Source: Turnera subulata (taxonomy: Eukaryota > Streptophyta > Magnoliopsida > Malpighiales > Passifloraceae). Taken from it: 64,000 bases of DNA. Of the stretch, positions 12,223-22,729 are shown in pieces. The notes under the pieces were generated by a model. That model did not search any database. It was not told where the DNA came from and worked only from the letters and a program-made list of their open reading frames with translations. The position numbers and the translations under genes were made by a program. The DNA is taken from NCBI GenBank assembly GCA_028386065.3, contig JAKUCV010001068.1, positions 1 to 64,000 on the forward strand, read 5' to 3'. Every line of letters begins with the position of its first letter. Position 1 is the first letter of the stretch.

Positions 12223-12584
12223 CTCTAGAGGCGGTGGAATTGGTGGTGTTGGTGTCGACTTTGGGTCTCCTATGGGTACTAGGAATCCTCCTCGAACTAG
12301 TACTCAAAGTGGGTGTGTACTAGGAATCCTATTTTTCCTAGGATTAGAAACTCCCTAACCTAAACAAAAATAAAAAATAAATGCTAATCCTAAAAACTAA
12401 AGGAATACTAACCTATATATATTTTTGGTGGGTCTAGGACTAACTAAAAAAATCGTAGCTAAGGGTGCCCCAAAAATTCGAGTCGGTGCGCATGGGCTCC
12501 TTGTGTTGCTCTCAGATCTGGTCTGCTGCGGGCGTGCCTTTGGTGCAGATGGGCACGCCTTTAGTGTGCCTTGGTGCGCCTGGG

Positions 12585-12927
12585 TGTGACGGAATCCCAC
12601 ATCGAAAAGGAAGGGGAAGGTCTTGGGCCATATATACAAGGGTGCTGCACACCCCACTAGGTTGACCTTTTGGGGAGAGGGTAATGACCCCGTGACAAGT
12701 GGTAGCGGAGCCGACCCTACCCAACTCCGATGTCACGCCAAGCGCTCCATGGGGACGGAGTAGGCAGGGTGCCCGGTCGACGACGGGGGCGTCATCGGAT
12801 TCGGTGGGGGAGAATGTGACGGAATCCCACATCGGAAAGGAAGGGGAAGGTCTTGGGCCATATATACAGGGGTGCTGCACACCCCACTAGGTTGACCTTT
12901 TGGGGAGAGGGTAATGACCCCGTGACA
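12585..12927 (+). mobile_element. Complete TRIM retrotransposon
   Basis: Two 113-bp LTRs (12585-12697 and 12815-12927, TGTGACGG...CGTGACA) differ at two positions by eye. The left LTR is followed after two bases by the primer site TGGTAGCGGAGCC (12700-12712). The right LTR is preceded by the polypurine tract GGTGGGGGAGAA (12803-12814). CTGGG flanks both sides (12580-12584 and 12928-12932) as a 5-bp target duplication. The 117-bp interior has no coding capacity, so mobility would depend on proteins from other elements. At 343 bp it is a typical terminal-repeat retrotransposon in miniature. Two differences in 113 bp suggest a fairly recent insertion. Confidence 0.93.
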
Positions 12928-12932
12928 CTGGG

Positions 12933-13140
12933 TGTGCCTTTGGGTGTGCTGGTTGGCGCGCCTGCGGGTGTGCTGATTGGTGCTCCTTGGTGCTCTCAGG
13001 TGCGCCTGTAGGTGCGTCCGGCCGGGCTGTTAAGTGCGCGTTGACCTGCGCGTTGGCGCGCCTTGGTGCGTGCTGATGCGCGGGTTGGTGTGCCTTTCCT
13101 AGCCTGTGGGCGCGCTAATTGTCCTCCTTATGCGCCACGG
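12933..13140. other. Degenerate TGCGCC-rich repeats
   Basis: Imperfect short repeats of 'ttggtgcgcc' type occur on both sides of the TRIM (12480-12584 and 12933-13130). They probably belong to the U3 part of the LTR that follows. No gene. Confidence 0.4.
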
Positions 13141-13357
13141 TGCACTAATGGCGACATGTCCACTGCCACCGGCAGACTTGGAAGGATGACTGCCATGCCC
13201 TGGCGGTAGTCACGACATGACAGCCGGAGCTATGGCGGTCAATGGTTCCGGAACCTTCTTTTTTCCTCTTTTTCGCAATCCTAGCCCATAACTGTCAGAT
13301 TTAGGGGTTCAATCTCGACCCTTAAATTATTAAGACGACCCCTTACCCCCGGAATAC

Positions 13358-13365
13358 TATAAATA
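13358..13365 (+). promoter_or_regulatory. TATA box of LTR copy A
   Basis: TATAAATA followed by 'gacctcccattacacac', aligned with TATAAATA at 57171 in the related LTR. Confidence 0.6.
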
Positions 13366-14009
13366 GACCTCCCATTACACACAATTAAGGTACACATTAG
13401 AATTATTCTCTACACACCTAAAGCCTTGAGTGCTTGGAGAAACTCTTGATCTTTGAGCATAGGAGGCATTAGAGGAATTGATATTCTAGATAGATCTAGT
13501 GGAGAGGAGTAGCAACAACCCAGCAGCAAGAGGAGAAGAAGAGAATTGCAAGAAGAAGGTCGATTGGAGCAAATCGTTGGAGAAAATAATGCAAACCCGA
13601 GAGGAGCTTCCTTCCCTGTGCAGTCTCGGGAAAATTGCGATATCTCAGGCTACAAATGTCAGTTTGTTGCATTCTTGGAGTCTCTGGAAAGCTAAGAGAG
13701 AGATCTAAAACTTTTTGTTTGATGCCAGATGCTAATGCAGCCTCCTTTAGTACCAGTTTTCTATTGAAATTGAGTCAAAATTCTATTGAGAAGCGGAAAG
13801 CTTATAGGAGCGAGAGGAGGGCTTTAACAGGTAACTCTGGCCCTTTTAAATTCGGTTTCTGCTGCTGTTTTATGTTGCTGTGATGCTATTGATGATGATG
13901 CCATGATGGTTATAAAGTAGCCATGTTAGAACTACGTGGCTTTGACCCCGGTCACTCGGGTACGTAAGCAGTGTCGGTTTGAAAACGGGATGCAAGCTAA
14001 ATTTTGTTT

Positions 14010-14280
14010 ATGTTGTTGAGTGTGTGTCGTGTTGATATTGTGATGTCGTTGTGATGTTGATGTTGCTGCTGTAATATTGATGTTGTTGTCATGAGGTTGA
14101 TTTTTCTATTATAACGTTGATATTACTGCGATGTCGCTAGCCTATTTGTGTTGTGGTATTGCAATATTGTCGTGATATTGATGTTGTGGTTGTGATATTA
14201 ACGTTGTGACTTTGATGTTGAAATCGCTGTCTTAATTTTGATGTTGCTGCGGAGTTGCTGCATTGTTTATTATGTTGTGT
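14010..14280 (+). repeat. Degenerate TGATGTTG microsatellite
   Basis: Imperfect repeats of 'tgatgttg / tgatattg' fill the LTR here. After it a second copy of the 'aactacgtg...gaatacgtagg' module occurs (14300-14345), so this LTR has an internal duplication that the related LTR at 56340 lacks. Confidence 0.6.
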
Positions 14281-14812
14281 GTGTTCAGTGATGCCATGTA
14301 ATAACTACGTGAGCTTTGAATCTGGTCGCCGGAATACGTAGGTGGATTCTAGTGGTGGAATCTCAAGTTCAATTATGTATTTATTTTCTGTTTTGCTTTT
14401 GTTTTGTTGTTGTGTTGTTTGTGCATAAGGTATGCAGGGATCTTCAATTGCATACGTTTTCGCCCCAACATGGATGAGTGCCTAACACCTTCCCATCTGT
14501 GATGAACCCCCGAATCCTACATCTTTGGTTAGCTATGAATGGTTGCTGTGGGCTATGGAAGTCAAAATTTTTCCCTGAATTTTGTCCTTAATAAAATTCG
14601 GGTGGCGACTCCTTTGATGTAGGTGAGGGATGAAATTAATTTTTGATCGAGTACTCACACTTGCATATTGAGAAACTCACGCACTATAATTAGATGCATA
14701 ATTTGGGTCGGATCCAAATTATAATCAGGGTAAAATTCCAAATACAGAATGCGAAGTTTTAAAAGTAATAATAAATCTACACCACTTAATTAGGAAACAC
14801 GTTTAGGCAGAT

Positions 14813-14829
14813 TAGTAATATTTCTTACT
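14813..14829. repeat. 17-bp target duplication of LINE 1, left copy
   Basis: TAGTAATATTTCTTACT here is repeated exactly at 33455-33471, 18.6 kb away, bracketing the LINE and everything nested inside it. Confidence 0.9.
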
Positions 14830-14862
14830 CTCTTTTTTTTAGGGAACGGATATCTTTATTAC

Positions 14863-17800
14863 TCAAGTAGTAATCTCAGAATGAGAAATAGCAAGAACGT
14901 TCACGGGAAAGTCTGAAAACCAGAACTTTTCCTGCCTACAAGAAATAGCTAAATGACAAACAAAATGAGCAAGTTTGTTGCAATGTCTGGGAACATAAGC
15001 AGAAGAAAAGTAACTAAAAGCAAAGGATAAAGACAATAAATCAGCAAGCAAGAGTCCAAGGGGAGTCGACATGGAAGAAGACAACTACAAGGCTTGAATA
15101 ACAAGTTGGTTATCCAACTCTAGAATGACTTGTTCCAGCTGCATCTCACGAGCCAGGCCTTGGCCAAATCGAGCTGCCCACGCCTCTCCCAGAGTTGCAT
15201 CTACCAGAGACGGGAAAAAATTGAATCCCATGGCAACTAATTGCCCTTGATGATCCCGAATCACTGCTCCAACTCCAATACCACCATCTGCCACGACTGC
15301 AACATCAGTATTGAGTTTAAAGAAGTATGGAGGAGGCGGATACCAACGACTTTGGACCTGTCGTGGAACCTGTGAATGGGGCTGTTGATTGGCCTCCCTA
15401 TATTGCTGTAGCAAAGAGCCCGCGAAGCAAACAATATCCCCAATCTCCATCGTTCGTTGTTGGAAAACCCACAAATTCCTATCCTTCCAGATGGACCAAC
15501 ACAGAGAGATAGTAGACAACAGTACCTCCGTTCCAAAAGAACTTTGGATAAGTTGCAGCCAATGTGCTAAGTCGTCGCATGGAATGTCTAGAGCTGACAT
15601 AGGAATGGAGCTAGAGCTCCAAACAGAACGAACCCAAGGGCACTGACGCAGCATATGATCTGCAGATTCGGTCGCACTGTTACACCTAGGACATCAAGAA
15701 TCCACAGGGATAGAATGTCGGGCAAGATTAGCCCGGACCGAAAAAATATCAGTACATATCCGCCAAGTGAAAGCCCTGAGCTTCGATGGGATAGGCATTT
15801 TCCAGAGGGAGTGCCACCAACTCGCCGAGCACGACGCAACCAGAGACTCAGTTTGTGCACTCTGGGGTTGAAGCATATGAAGAGCTACTCCATACCCCGA
15901 TTTCACAGTGTAGGTACCAGACGGGATGAGATGCCAGTAATGAGAATCCTGCGGGTTGCGATAACTGAGGGGTATACTCTTGATCAACTGAGCTTCCTCT
16001 TATAAAATATGGAATCAACCAATTGGTAATTCCATTCAGGTGTAGTGGAGTCCATAAGTTTGAAGACAATTGCGTCCTCGTCCAATAAGGATACCGGAGA
16101 GGTAACGTTAGGGCCATTCTCACTAGGCAGCCACTTATCTTTCCAAATCCTCACTGTCCGCCAATCTCCTATCAGCCACCGAATGTCGTGAGCTACTAAG
16201 TGCTGAAACTTCATGATGCTCCGCCAGGTAAAATTGCGGTTGAAACCAACCTGAGCATGCAAGAAATCTGTCCTCGGGAAATAACGGGCTTTAAGGAGTC
16301 GAGCAAATAAGCAAGAATCATTGGATAAAAACCTCCATCCTTGCTTTGCAAGGAAAGCAAGATTGAAAGCTTCTAAAGCACGGAGACCCAGTCCACCCAT
16401 AGCTTTTCTCATGCACAGTTTTTTCCCAAGACATCCAATGAATTTTCCGTTTGCCATCACGGTGACCCTACCAAAATTTCCTGATCAAGATCTCCATCTC
16501 TCAACAAATCAACTTCGGAAGGCTAAAACAACTCATGACATAGTTAGGTATGGCTTGGGCAATTGACTTGATAAACAGTTCCCGCCCAGCAAAAAGAAAT
16601 TTTTCCTTCCACTGACCTATCTTTTTAAGTAGCCTATCTCTCACAAAAGCAAAAATTAGCTTCTTCGACCGACCAATCATGGCTGGTAAGCCAAGATATT
16701 TATCAAAAGTAGTAACTGCCTTTACTTCTAGATCTCCTTGGATCTGTGATTGAATATGATCGAGCACCTTTCGGCTAAACACTACCTCTGACTTATCAAG
16801 ATTGAACTTTCGGCCCGAAGCGAATTCATACCTGTGAAGAATGGGCCGAATCTCCCTAGCTTCAGTAATAGATACTCTAGTAAAGAGAACACTGTCATCC
16901 GCAAAGAGTAGATGGGAAATCACAAGGGCCCTGTTACATATACGAATACCATGAAGGGTACCCGCGGCTACAGCTTGCTTAATGAGAGCCCCCAAACCTT
17001 CTGCGCATAGGAGAAATAAATAAGGGGACAGTGGATCACCCTGGCGGATACCTCTATGGGGAATAATGGGCTGTTGAGGAACTCTATTAAACAGTAATGA
17101 ATAAGTGACAGATCTCACACAACGCATGACCAAATTCACCCATGTCGTGCTAAATCCCATCTTGCCCATCCTACCCTCCAGGAAATCCCACTCCACTCGA
17201 TCATACGCCTTACTCATATCAAGCTTTAGAGCCCTTTGGCCTCTACTCCCCTTCTTCATATAATGAAAAACTTCAAAGGCAATAAGAGCATTATCAGTAA
17301 TAAGTCGTCCAGGAACAAAAGCACTCTGCTCTTCACCAATAATATCCGGGAGTATCAGCTTCAATCGATTAGCTATAGTCTTAGTAGTGATTTTGAAGAT
17401 AACATTACATAAGCTAATGGGGCGGAACTGACTACACAGGGTGGGATGCTTTACCTTAGGGATCAAAGTAACATATGTATGATTATATGAAGAGGGATCA
17501 ACCCCATTATTCAAAACATCAAGCACCATCAAACCCCAATCACAGGCCAAAATTTCTGGAAGAGTAAAGGGGGCATACCGTCAGGGCCCGGGGCCTTAGT
17601 AGGATGCATTTGGGAGAGAGCCTCGTAAACTTCAGCATGGGAGAATTATCCAACAATGCAACCATATCATCCAAGAGGCGGCTGTTCACAAGATTCAGAA
17701 CCGAATGCATCACCAAACCACCCGACGAAGAAAATAATTCTGCAAAAAAGCCATTAAAAGTGTTGGAGACTTCTCTCTTCGACGAAACCCATTGGCCAAC

Positions 17801-18066
17801 AACATTAGTGATACCCCGAATACCATTGTGGCACCTCCTCTGATCCGCTTTGTGAAAGAAATATTTCGTGTTCTTATCACCATCCTTCAGCCAGGCTACC
17901 CGTGATCGTTGACGCCATAGCACCTCTTCTTGGTGTGCTAAAGACTCAATCTCATTATTCGAGACCTGGGATGCGGCAACAACATAAAAAGTTTGCTCAC
18001 AACAATTTAAGGCTTCAAGCTCCTCCTCTTCTTGCGAATAGTGGATGTGATATGAGCAAAATTAGC
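14863..18066 (-). pseudogene. LINE 1 ORF2, RT to RNase H part
   Basis: From the 5' side (minus strand): the linker before RT (WRQRSRVAWLKDGDKNTKYF, about 17920-17865), RT (17580-16500) with DFRPISLC-type block (FRPISLCNVIFK), LDMSKAYDRVEWDFLE, GIRQGDPLSPYLF and the catalytic FADDSVLF near 16890, the zf-RVT zinc-binding region (15990-15690) and a C-terminal RNase H (15370-14863; LNTDVAV, ELDNQLVIQAL). At least one in-frame stop (15085-15087) and several frameshifts occur. The reading resumes here from the endonuclease part at 30746 once the LTR element is ignored, apart from one frameshift in a purine run near 18020. Confidence 0.88.
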
Positions 18067-18071
18067 TTTAC
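18067..18071. repeat. Target duplication of LTR element, left (TTTAC)
   Basis: TTTAC precedes the left end; TTTAT (30746-30750) follows the right end. Four of five bases match. The LINE reads across the site when one copy is removed, which supports a real target duplication. Confidence 0.6.
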
Positions 18072-20036
18072 TGAAACGACCGCATCCCAAAAATGACAAC
18101 ACAAACTATAAACAATTATAAAATGTCCAAAATGCCCTTAAAACCAGGGATGCCAAACTCTGTGTATAAACACCAACTCAATATCTCAGAGTGACCAAAA
18201 ATAAACATTGGGATACAAGAGTCAAATATAAACCAGGCTTAACTAGCCAAAGTAACACCGGTTAAACCTACCGGAACAACAACTGATCAAAATCCAAGAA
18301 ACCAAAACAGTATCCCGACAATAATACGCAACGGAAAAATAACAATAATGTCAATGACAAGTATAGAACATATAAGTGTCAACTCTATAGATCCACAAGG
18401 AAGGAAACGCAGCTACCTACTGAAAGGAAAGAGTCTGATACCCGAGGTAAGAGCAACCGTCAACAAGCTACTAATGATCTGTAAAACCACGGTGGCGATT
18501 TATATGAGTCGCCTACTCAATGTTCAATATAAGACAAACATACAGGCATACGAAGACAGGCTCGTAGGATGAGTAAGTCCACGAGCACAAGTATACACAC
18601 ACAATCAACATGTGTCAAATACCACACATACAAGTGTTAGGTGAATTATCTGGTTATTACATTCTTATCATTATTAAGGGCCCTCTAATGTGTGCGTCGG
18701 GCGTGGTAGCAACTGGCCAGCTCCCCAGGGCATATGCCCAATATAATCATACCTATATACAGTATAAATATCAACACCGAAATGGGTAAGTTCCGACAAA
18801 AAAAACCACTAGCAAACAAGTGGCCGACAGCTCTAGGAGGGGTGCTCTCCTCAAAGAAGTTATAATACAAAATCTTGGGGCACACCCGTCAGTCCCCAAG
18901 TCGCCAGCTCTGTGAGGGGTGCTCTCACCAAAAGGAATGGATAATAACAAATAACCAAGGGGTACACCCGAAAAAGCCCCAAGGCGCCAGCTCTATGAGG
19001 GGTACTCTCACTAATATACTAACCGAGGGCGTACCCATCAATTCCCTCGTCGCTGTCTCTGTGAATACAATTCATTAAAATAACAGGACCCGAGGGGTAC
19101 CCTCTTGGTGCTACCGGTCAACTGCCCCACAGTAGAACTTATTAATTATTTAAGTACGTTATGTTACCAGTTATGAAATTGTATAAATGTCCCCTCAAGT
19201 CGTATCTAAGTTGTGTACCAATACAGAGGTTCTCTAAACAGAGCCTAAAGCTCACAATAAACAGGATATAGCAAGACAACATATATCACAAGCATGTCAA
19301 TAACAGCTCATAGGAGAATCACATGGCAAAACAGCACATATTTATTGTCATGGCAATTCAGCACATAAACAACCAGGTACACAACACAGTCAACAGCATG
19401 AAGCATACTCAGCAAGCAGTACTACCTAACCATACCAACAAGTATTCGCATACAAGTATATAAGTCTTATAGAGTCACATCAGCTATGATGGCGCTCTGT
19501 CTGTCCACCACTAGTTCCTGCTGCTCCCCGAGTTATGTCTTGTGCCTAAACATATAGACACCGCTATCACACAAAAGAACTAAACAAAAGAATGCATGCA
19601 CGTGCAATGCAACCGTGAGTTAAAGTCCAGCCCGACCAGTCTACTCTCACTCACCAAAACTACATCTCCAAGTCACGGGTCTAAGGTTCACAGGCTCAAA
19701 GCCCAACTAAGTCCAAAACCTTAATCCCGGGCTAAAAGCCCATACCACGAATCCGATACCAAATCACAACGATCTTGGGCCCAAAGCCCAGGCTATTAGC
19801 TCCACTATAACTTTAGATGTCCATAGGTTTTAAGTCCACTAATAATAAGTCCAAAAGTCATTATTGGGTCATATAACATATTATCACTGGCCAAGGCCCG
19901 ATTTTATCTTACTCCTGTTTTAAGGTTTTTCCTGAATTCGAGTTATCCGTCCTAGAGGTTCTACCCGTTTCGGACAGCCGTCCACATGCTACTCACTCAC
20001 CCCTCTTGGTTTCTACTATAGAGAATTTAGTACATA
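18072..20036 (-). repeat. Inverted copy of the 3' part of the LTR
   Basis: This 1965-bp segment is the reverse complement of about 28765-30745. It starts TGAAACGACCGCATCCC, the complement of the LTR 3' end, and runs to 'agtacataacccc'. It meets a direct LTR piece head to head at 20036/20037. It contains the LTR's 70-80-bp tandem units beginning AGCTCT (18829-19110). Confidence 0.9.
18829..19110 (-). repeat. Tandem 70-80-bp units inside the LTR
   Basis: Units starting AGCTCT(A/G)(G/T)GAGGGGT at 18829, about 18907 and 18989, with a weaker fourth, alternate with 'ggggyacaccc' blocks. The same array is present in opposite orientation in the 3' LTR at about 29710-29990. Confidence 0.65.
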
Positions 20037-20503
20037 ACCCCCCATTCCGGTGTTGATATTTATGCCGTATATATGTATGATTATATTGGGCATACGCCCT
20101 GGGGAGCTGGCCAGTCGCTACCGCGCCCGACGCACACAGTAGAGGGCCCTTAATAATGATAAGAATGTAATAACCAGATAATTCACCTAACACTTGTATG
20201 TGTGGTATTTGACACATGTTGATTGTGTGTGTATACTTGTGCTCGTGGACTTACTCACCCAACGAGCCTGTCTTCGTGTTCCTGTATGTTTGTCTTATAT
20301 TGTACAATGAGTAGGCGACTCATATAAATCGCCATCGTGGTTTTACAGATCATTAGTAGCTTGTTGACGGTTGCTCTTACCTCGGGTATTAGACTCTTTC
20401 ATTTCAGCAGGTAGCTGCGTTTCCTTCCTGGTGGATCCATAGAGTTGACACTTATATGTTCTACACTTGTCATTGACATTATTGTTATTTTTCCACTGCG
20501 TAT

Positions 20504-20511
20504 TATTGTCG
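20504..20511. repeat. 8-bp target duplication of MULE, left (TATTGTCG)
   Basis: TATTGTCG at 20504-20511 is repeated at 22341-22348. The unoccupied site is visible in the 3' LTR at about 30492-30500. Confidence 0.8.
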
Positions 20512-21119
20512 ATGAGTAAATAGTTTTTTCTGTCCTTATACTTTGTCGATTTCGCATTTGTTGTCCCTCCTCGTTTAATTTTACTCATTGTGTCCCTGAA
20601 CACTCAAATTATCGGGCCATGTTTTCTTTTTTACCTACTACAGCAGGTCGATTGCCATGGTGCTGACATGTATCTTGTGGGGCCCATAGGATATCTATTT
20701 TTAATTTTTTAATTTTTTATTTAATTTTTCAAAACTATATTCCAATCTTCTTTCTTCTAAATCAATTATAGACATTTGTAGTTATCTTTATTCCTATTTT
20801 TTCCATTTCACTTTTCCTAAAATATTATAATTATTTAAAAAAAATTATTTATTATTTGTGATTAGATAAGAAATAGATTGTCAAACCCCAATTAATTGGC
20901 GTATGTAACTGCCCGGATAAACTAATAAAATTTTTAAAAATTATTAAAAATAGAATTAAAAAATTTGACCAATTATTTAGTAAACACGCAGAAAATTTGA
21001 GGAATTTGTTTTTCGATGACTAAATATTTGATTCCATAACCATTATTAAAATCATTAAAATTAGGCCTGAATTAAAGGGGACTAAACATTAAAGGGTTTT
21101 GAAAAATCATTAAAATTAA

Positions 21120-21240
21120 GATTTAAGGAAACTTTGACCCCGTTAAGCTGTCATTATGACTAAACTTTTGAGGGAAACTAGAATTTAAGGAAATTTTGAC
21201 CGGTTAACCTGTCATTATGACTAAAATTTTAAGGATTTTG
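21120..21240 (+). repeat. Two tandem ~62-bp units inside the Pack-MULE
   Basis: 'taaggaaactttgacc...gtcattatgactaaa' is followed directly by a near copy (from about 21183). This lies upstream of the captured exon and may derive from the donor promoter or from the MULE. Confidence 0.5.
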
Positions 21241-21446
21241 AAAAACTATAAAGCTAAGATTTAAAGGAAACAAACTAACCAGCCCATCATTATTTTTTCT
21301 TTATTTACTTTCTTTTCTTCCTCACACTTTCTTTCTCGTAACCCCCATTTCCTCGCACTTTCTTTCCCACCATAAAATCATTAAAACTAATTAACCACCC
21401 AAAACCCCCATTTCAGCCCAACCAGATCCCTTACTCCTCCTTCGCT

Positions 21447-21655
21447 ATGTCCTCGCCGACTCTCGCCTCCAAATCCCGCCTCTGCAGCGTCATCTTCGAC
21501 ATGGACAGCACAATCACTGTCCCCGCCATCGACTTCACCGCCATGTATAAGGTCGTCCTCGGGGAAGCCGAGTACCGCCGCATCCGCTCCCAGAACCCTT
21601 CAGCATCGACATCCTGCACCACATTGAGCATTGGGGGCCCTCCTTTCCTTTATTT
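21447..21655 (+). pseudogene. Captured first exon of a HAD-like hydrolase gene
   Basis: The ATG at 21447 opens a frame reading SRLCSVIFDMDSTITVP, then IDFTAMYKVVLGEAEYRRI. This is the N-terminus of plant haloacid-dehalogenase-like hydrolases of the At2g33255 type; DMDST is HAD motif I with its two Asp residues. After the codons for QNP the expected family sequence (DILHH, IEHWGP) continues in another frame, so one base has been lost near 21601. The similarity stops at about 21645, followed by an intron-like T-rich stretch. The remaining HAD motifs are absent. GC content is far above the surrounding MULE sequence, as expected for a transduplicated exon. Confidence 0.75.
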
Positions 21656-22595
21656 CTTTCTTTTTGGGTTTTGTCTAATAGCGTGTTTGTTGTGGGCTGT
21701 GTCGCATTGAACTTGATGTCGACGGTGGATGAGGCGTTTGGTGGATGGAGGTGATGCAAGTAACGATTGGGGTGTGCTTGGATTCGTGTTTTGTGGGAGT
21801 TGGGCCAAGCTCCGGCAAGGTCTTGTGGTGGTCTCGGTTTTGGGTTTTGGCCGAGTTTAATCTGTTGGGTAGAGAAATAAAGGAAGCAATTAGGGGTTTA
21901 GGGGTTAGCTTTCAGTGATTGGGATTCTCTTATGCGAATTGGGAATTTAGGGTTCTTTGTTGTTGGGATTTTGGGGGTTTTGTTAAGGGAAAAAAAATTT
22001 AGTTTAAATAAGGATTTTTAGAAATTAAATTTTAGGAAAAAATTTTAAAAAAATTGGGCACTAATAATAATACTGTAATTGTGGAAAAAAAATAAAAGAA
22101 TAAAAAATTAGAATATAGCTTTGAAAAATTAAATAAAAAAGTAAAAAAATTAAAAATAGATAGCCTGTAGGCCTTACAAGACACATGTCAGCACCATGGC
22201 AATCGACCTGCTGTAGTGGGTAGAAAGGACAACATGGCCCGGTAATTTGAGAGTTCAGGGACACAATGAGTAAAATTAAACGAGGAGGGACAACAAATAC
22301 GAAATCGACAAAGTATAAGGACAGAAAAAACTATTTACTCTATTGTCGCGATACTGTTTTGGTTTCTTGGATTTTGATCAGTTGTTGTTCCGGTAGGTTT
22401 AACCGGTGTTACTTTGGCTAGTTAAGCCTGGTTTATATTTGACTCTTGTATCCCGATGTTTATTTTTGTTTACTCTGAGATATTGAGTTGGTGTTTTTAC
22501 ATAGAGTTTGGCATCCCTAGTTTTAAGGCCATTTTGGACATTTTATAATTGTTTATATTTTGTGTTGTTGTTTTTGGGATGCGATCGTTTCAGCT

Positions 22596-22607
22596 TGGTA
22601 GCGGAGC
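22596..22607 (+). promoter_or_regulatory. Primer-binding site of the Tekay-type element
   Basis: TGGTAGCGGAGC starts three bases after the LTR end. It differs at two positions from the usual plant initiator-Met site TGGTATCAGAGC. The same 12-mer serves the TRIM (12700) and the Copia-type element (56101). Confidence 0.85.
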
Positions 22608-22729
22608 AGGCTTTAGGTCTTTTGGATTTTCAAACAAGTGTCTGTTGTGATTGTTATGCATAAGCCTGTTCCAGTTTTGTGTTGTTTTTGTAAAACTGTT
22701 TTTGACAAGTTGCATTCATATAGGCGTCG

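Larger units (their letters stand above)
13141..14659 (+). repeat. Tat/Ogre-type LTR (copy A), 5' limit unclear
   Basis: The landmarks follow the order of the complete LTR at 56340-57914: a CCGCC/GGCGG hairpin block (13160-13245), TATAAATA (13358), 'cttggagaaactct' leader (13434), 'gaactacgtggctttgacc' (13928), 'acggatgagtgcctaacacc' equivalent (14470), and 'taataaaattcgggtggcgactcc' in pieces at 14590-14615. It ends in GTACTCACA at 14659. No primer site follows, so this is a 3' LTR, a solo LTR or a truncated copy. The 5' end was not located; the TRIM sits in or beside its U3. Confidence 0.65.
20512..22340 (+). mobile_element. Pack-MULE with about 240-bp terminal inverted repeats
   Basis: GAGTAAATAGTTTTTTCTGT (from 20514) is mirrored at 22340. 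The inverted similarity continues to about 20755 and 22100, including the shared 'ctactacagcaggtcgat' block. An 8-bp target duplication flanks it. No transposase is present. The interior carries a fragment of a HAD-hydrolase gene with apparent upstream sequence, the definition of a Pack-MULE. Long TIRs and 8-9-bp duplication point to the Mutator superfamily. It inserted into the LTR piece and is therefore younger than the chromovirus. Confidence 0.85.
20037..22592 (+). repeat. Truncated direct 5' LTR, interrupted by a MULE
   Basis: Without the MULE and one target duplication about 719 bp remain, matching 30028-30745 of the 3' LTR. Its first 2.5 kb, including U3, are absent. It ends CGTTTCA at 22592, directly before the primer site. 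Confidence 0.85.

Noticed and set aside
12480..13130. GC-rich TGCGCC repeats as a minisatellite
   Set aside because: Units are too irregular; better explained as drifting U3 sequence of LTR copy A around the TRIM.
18829..19110. CRISPR-like spaced repeats
   Set aside because: Units are imperfect LTR tandem repeats also present in the 3' LTR; this is a plant nuclear genome.
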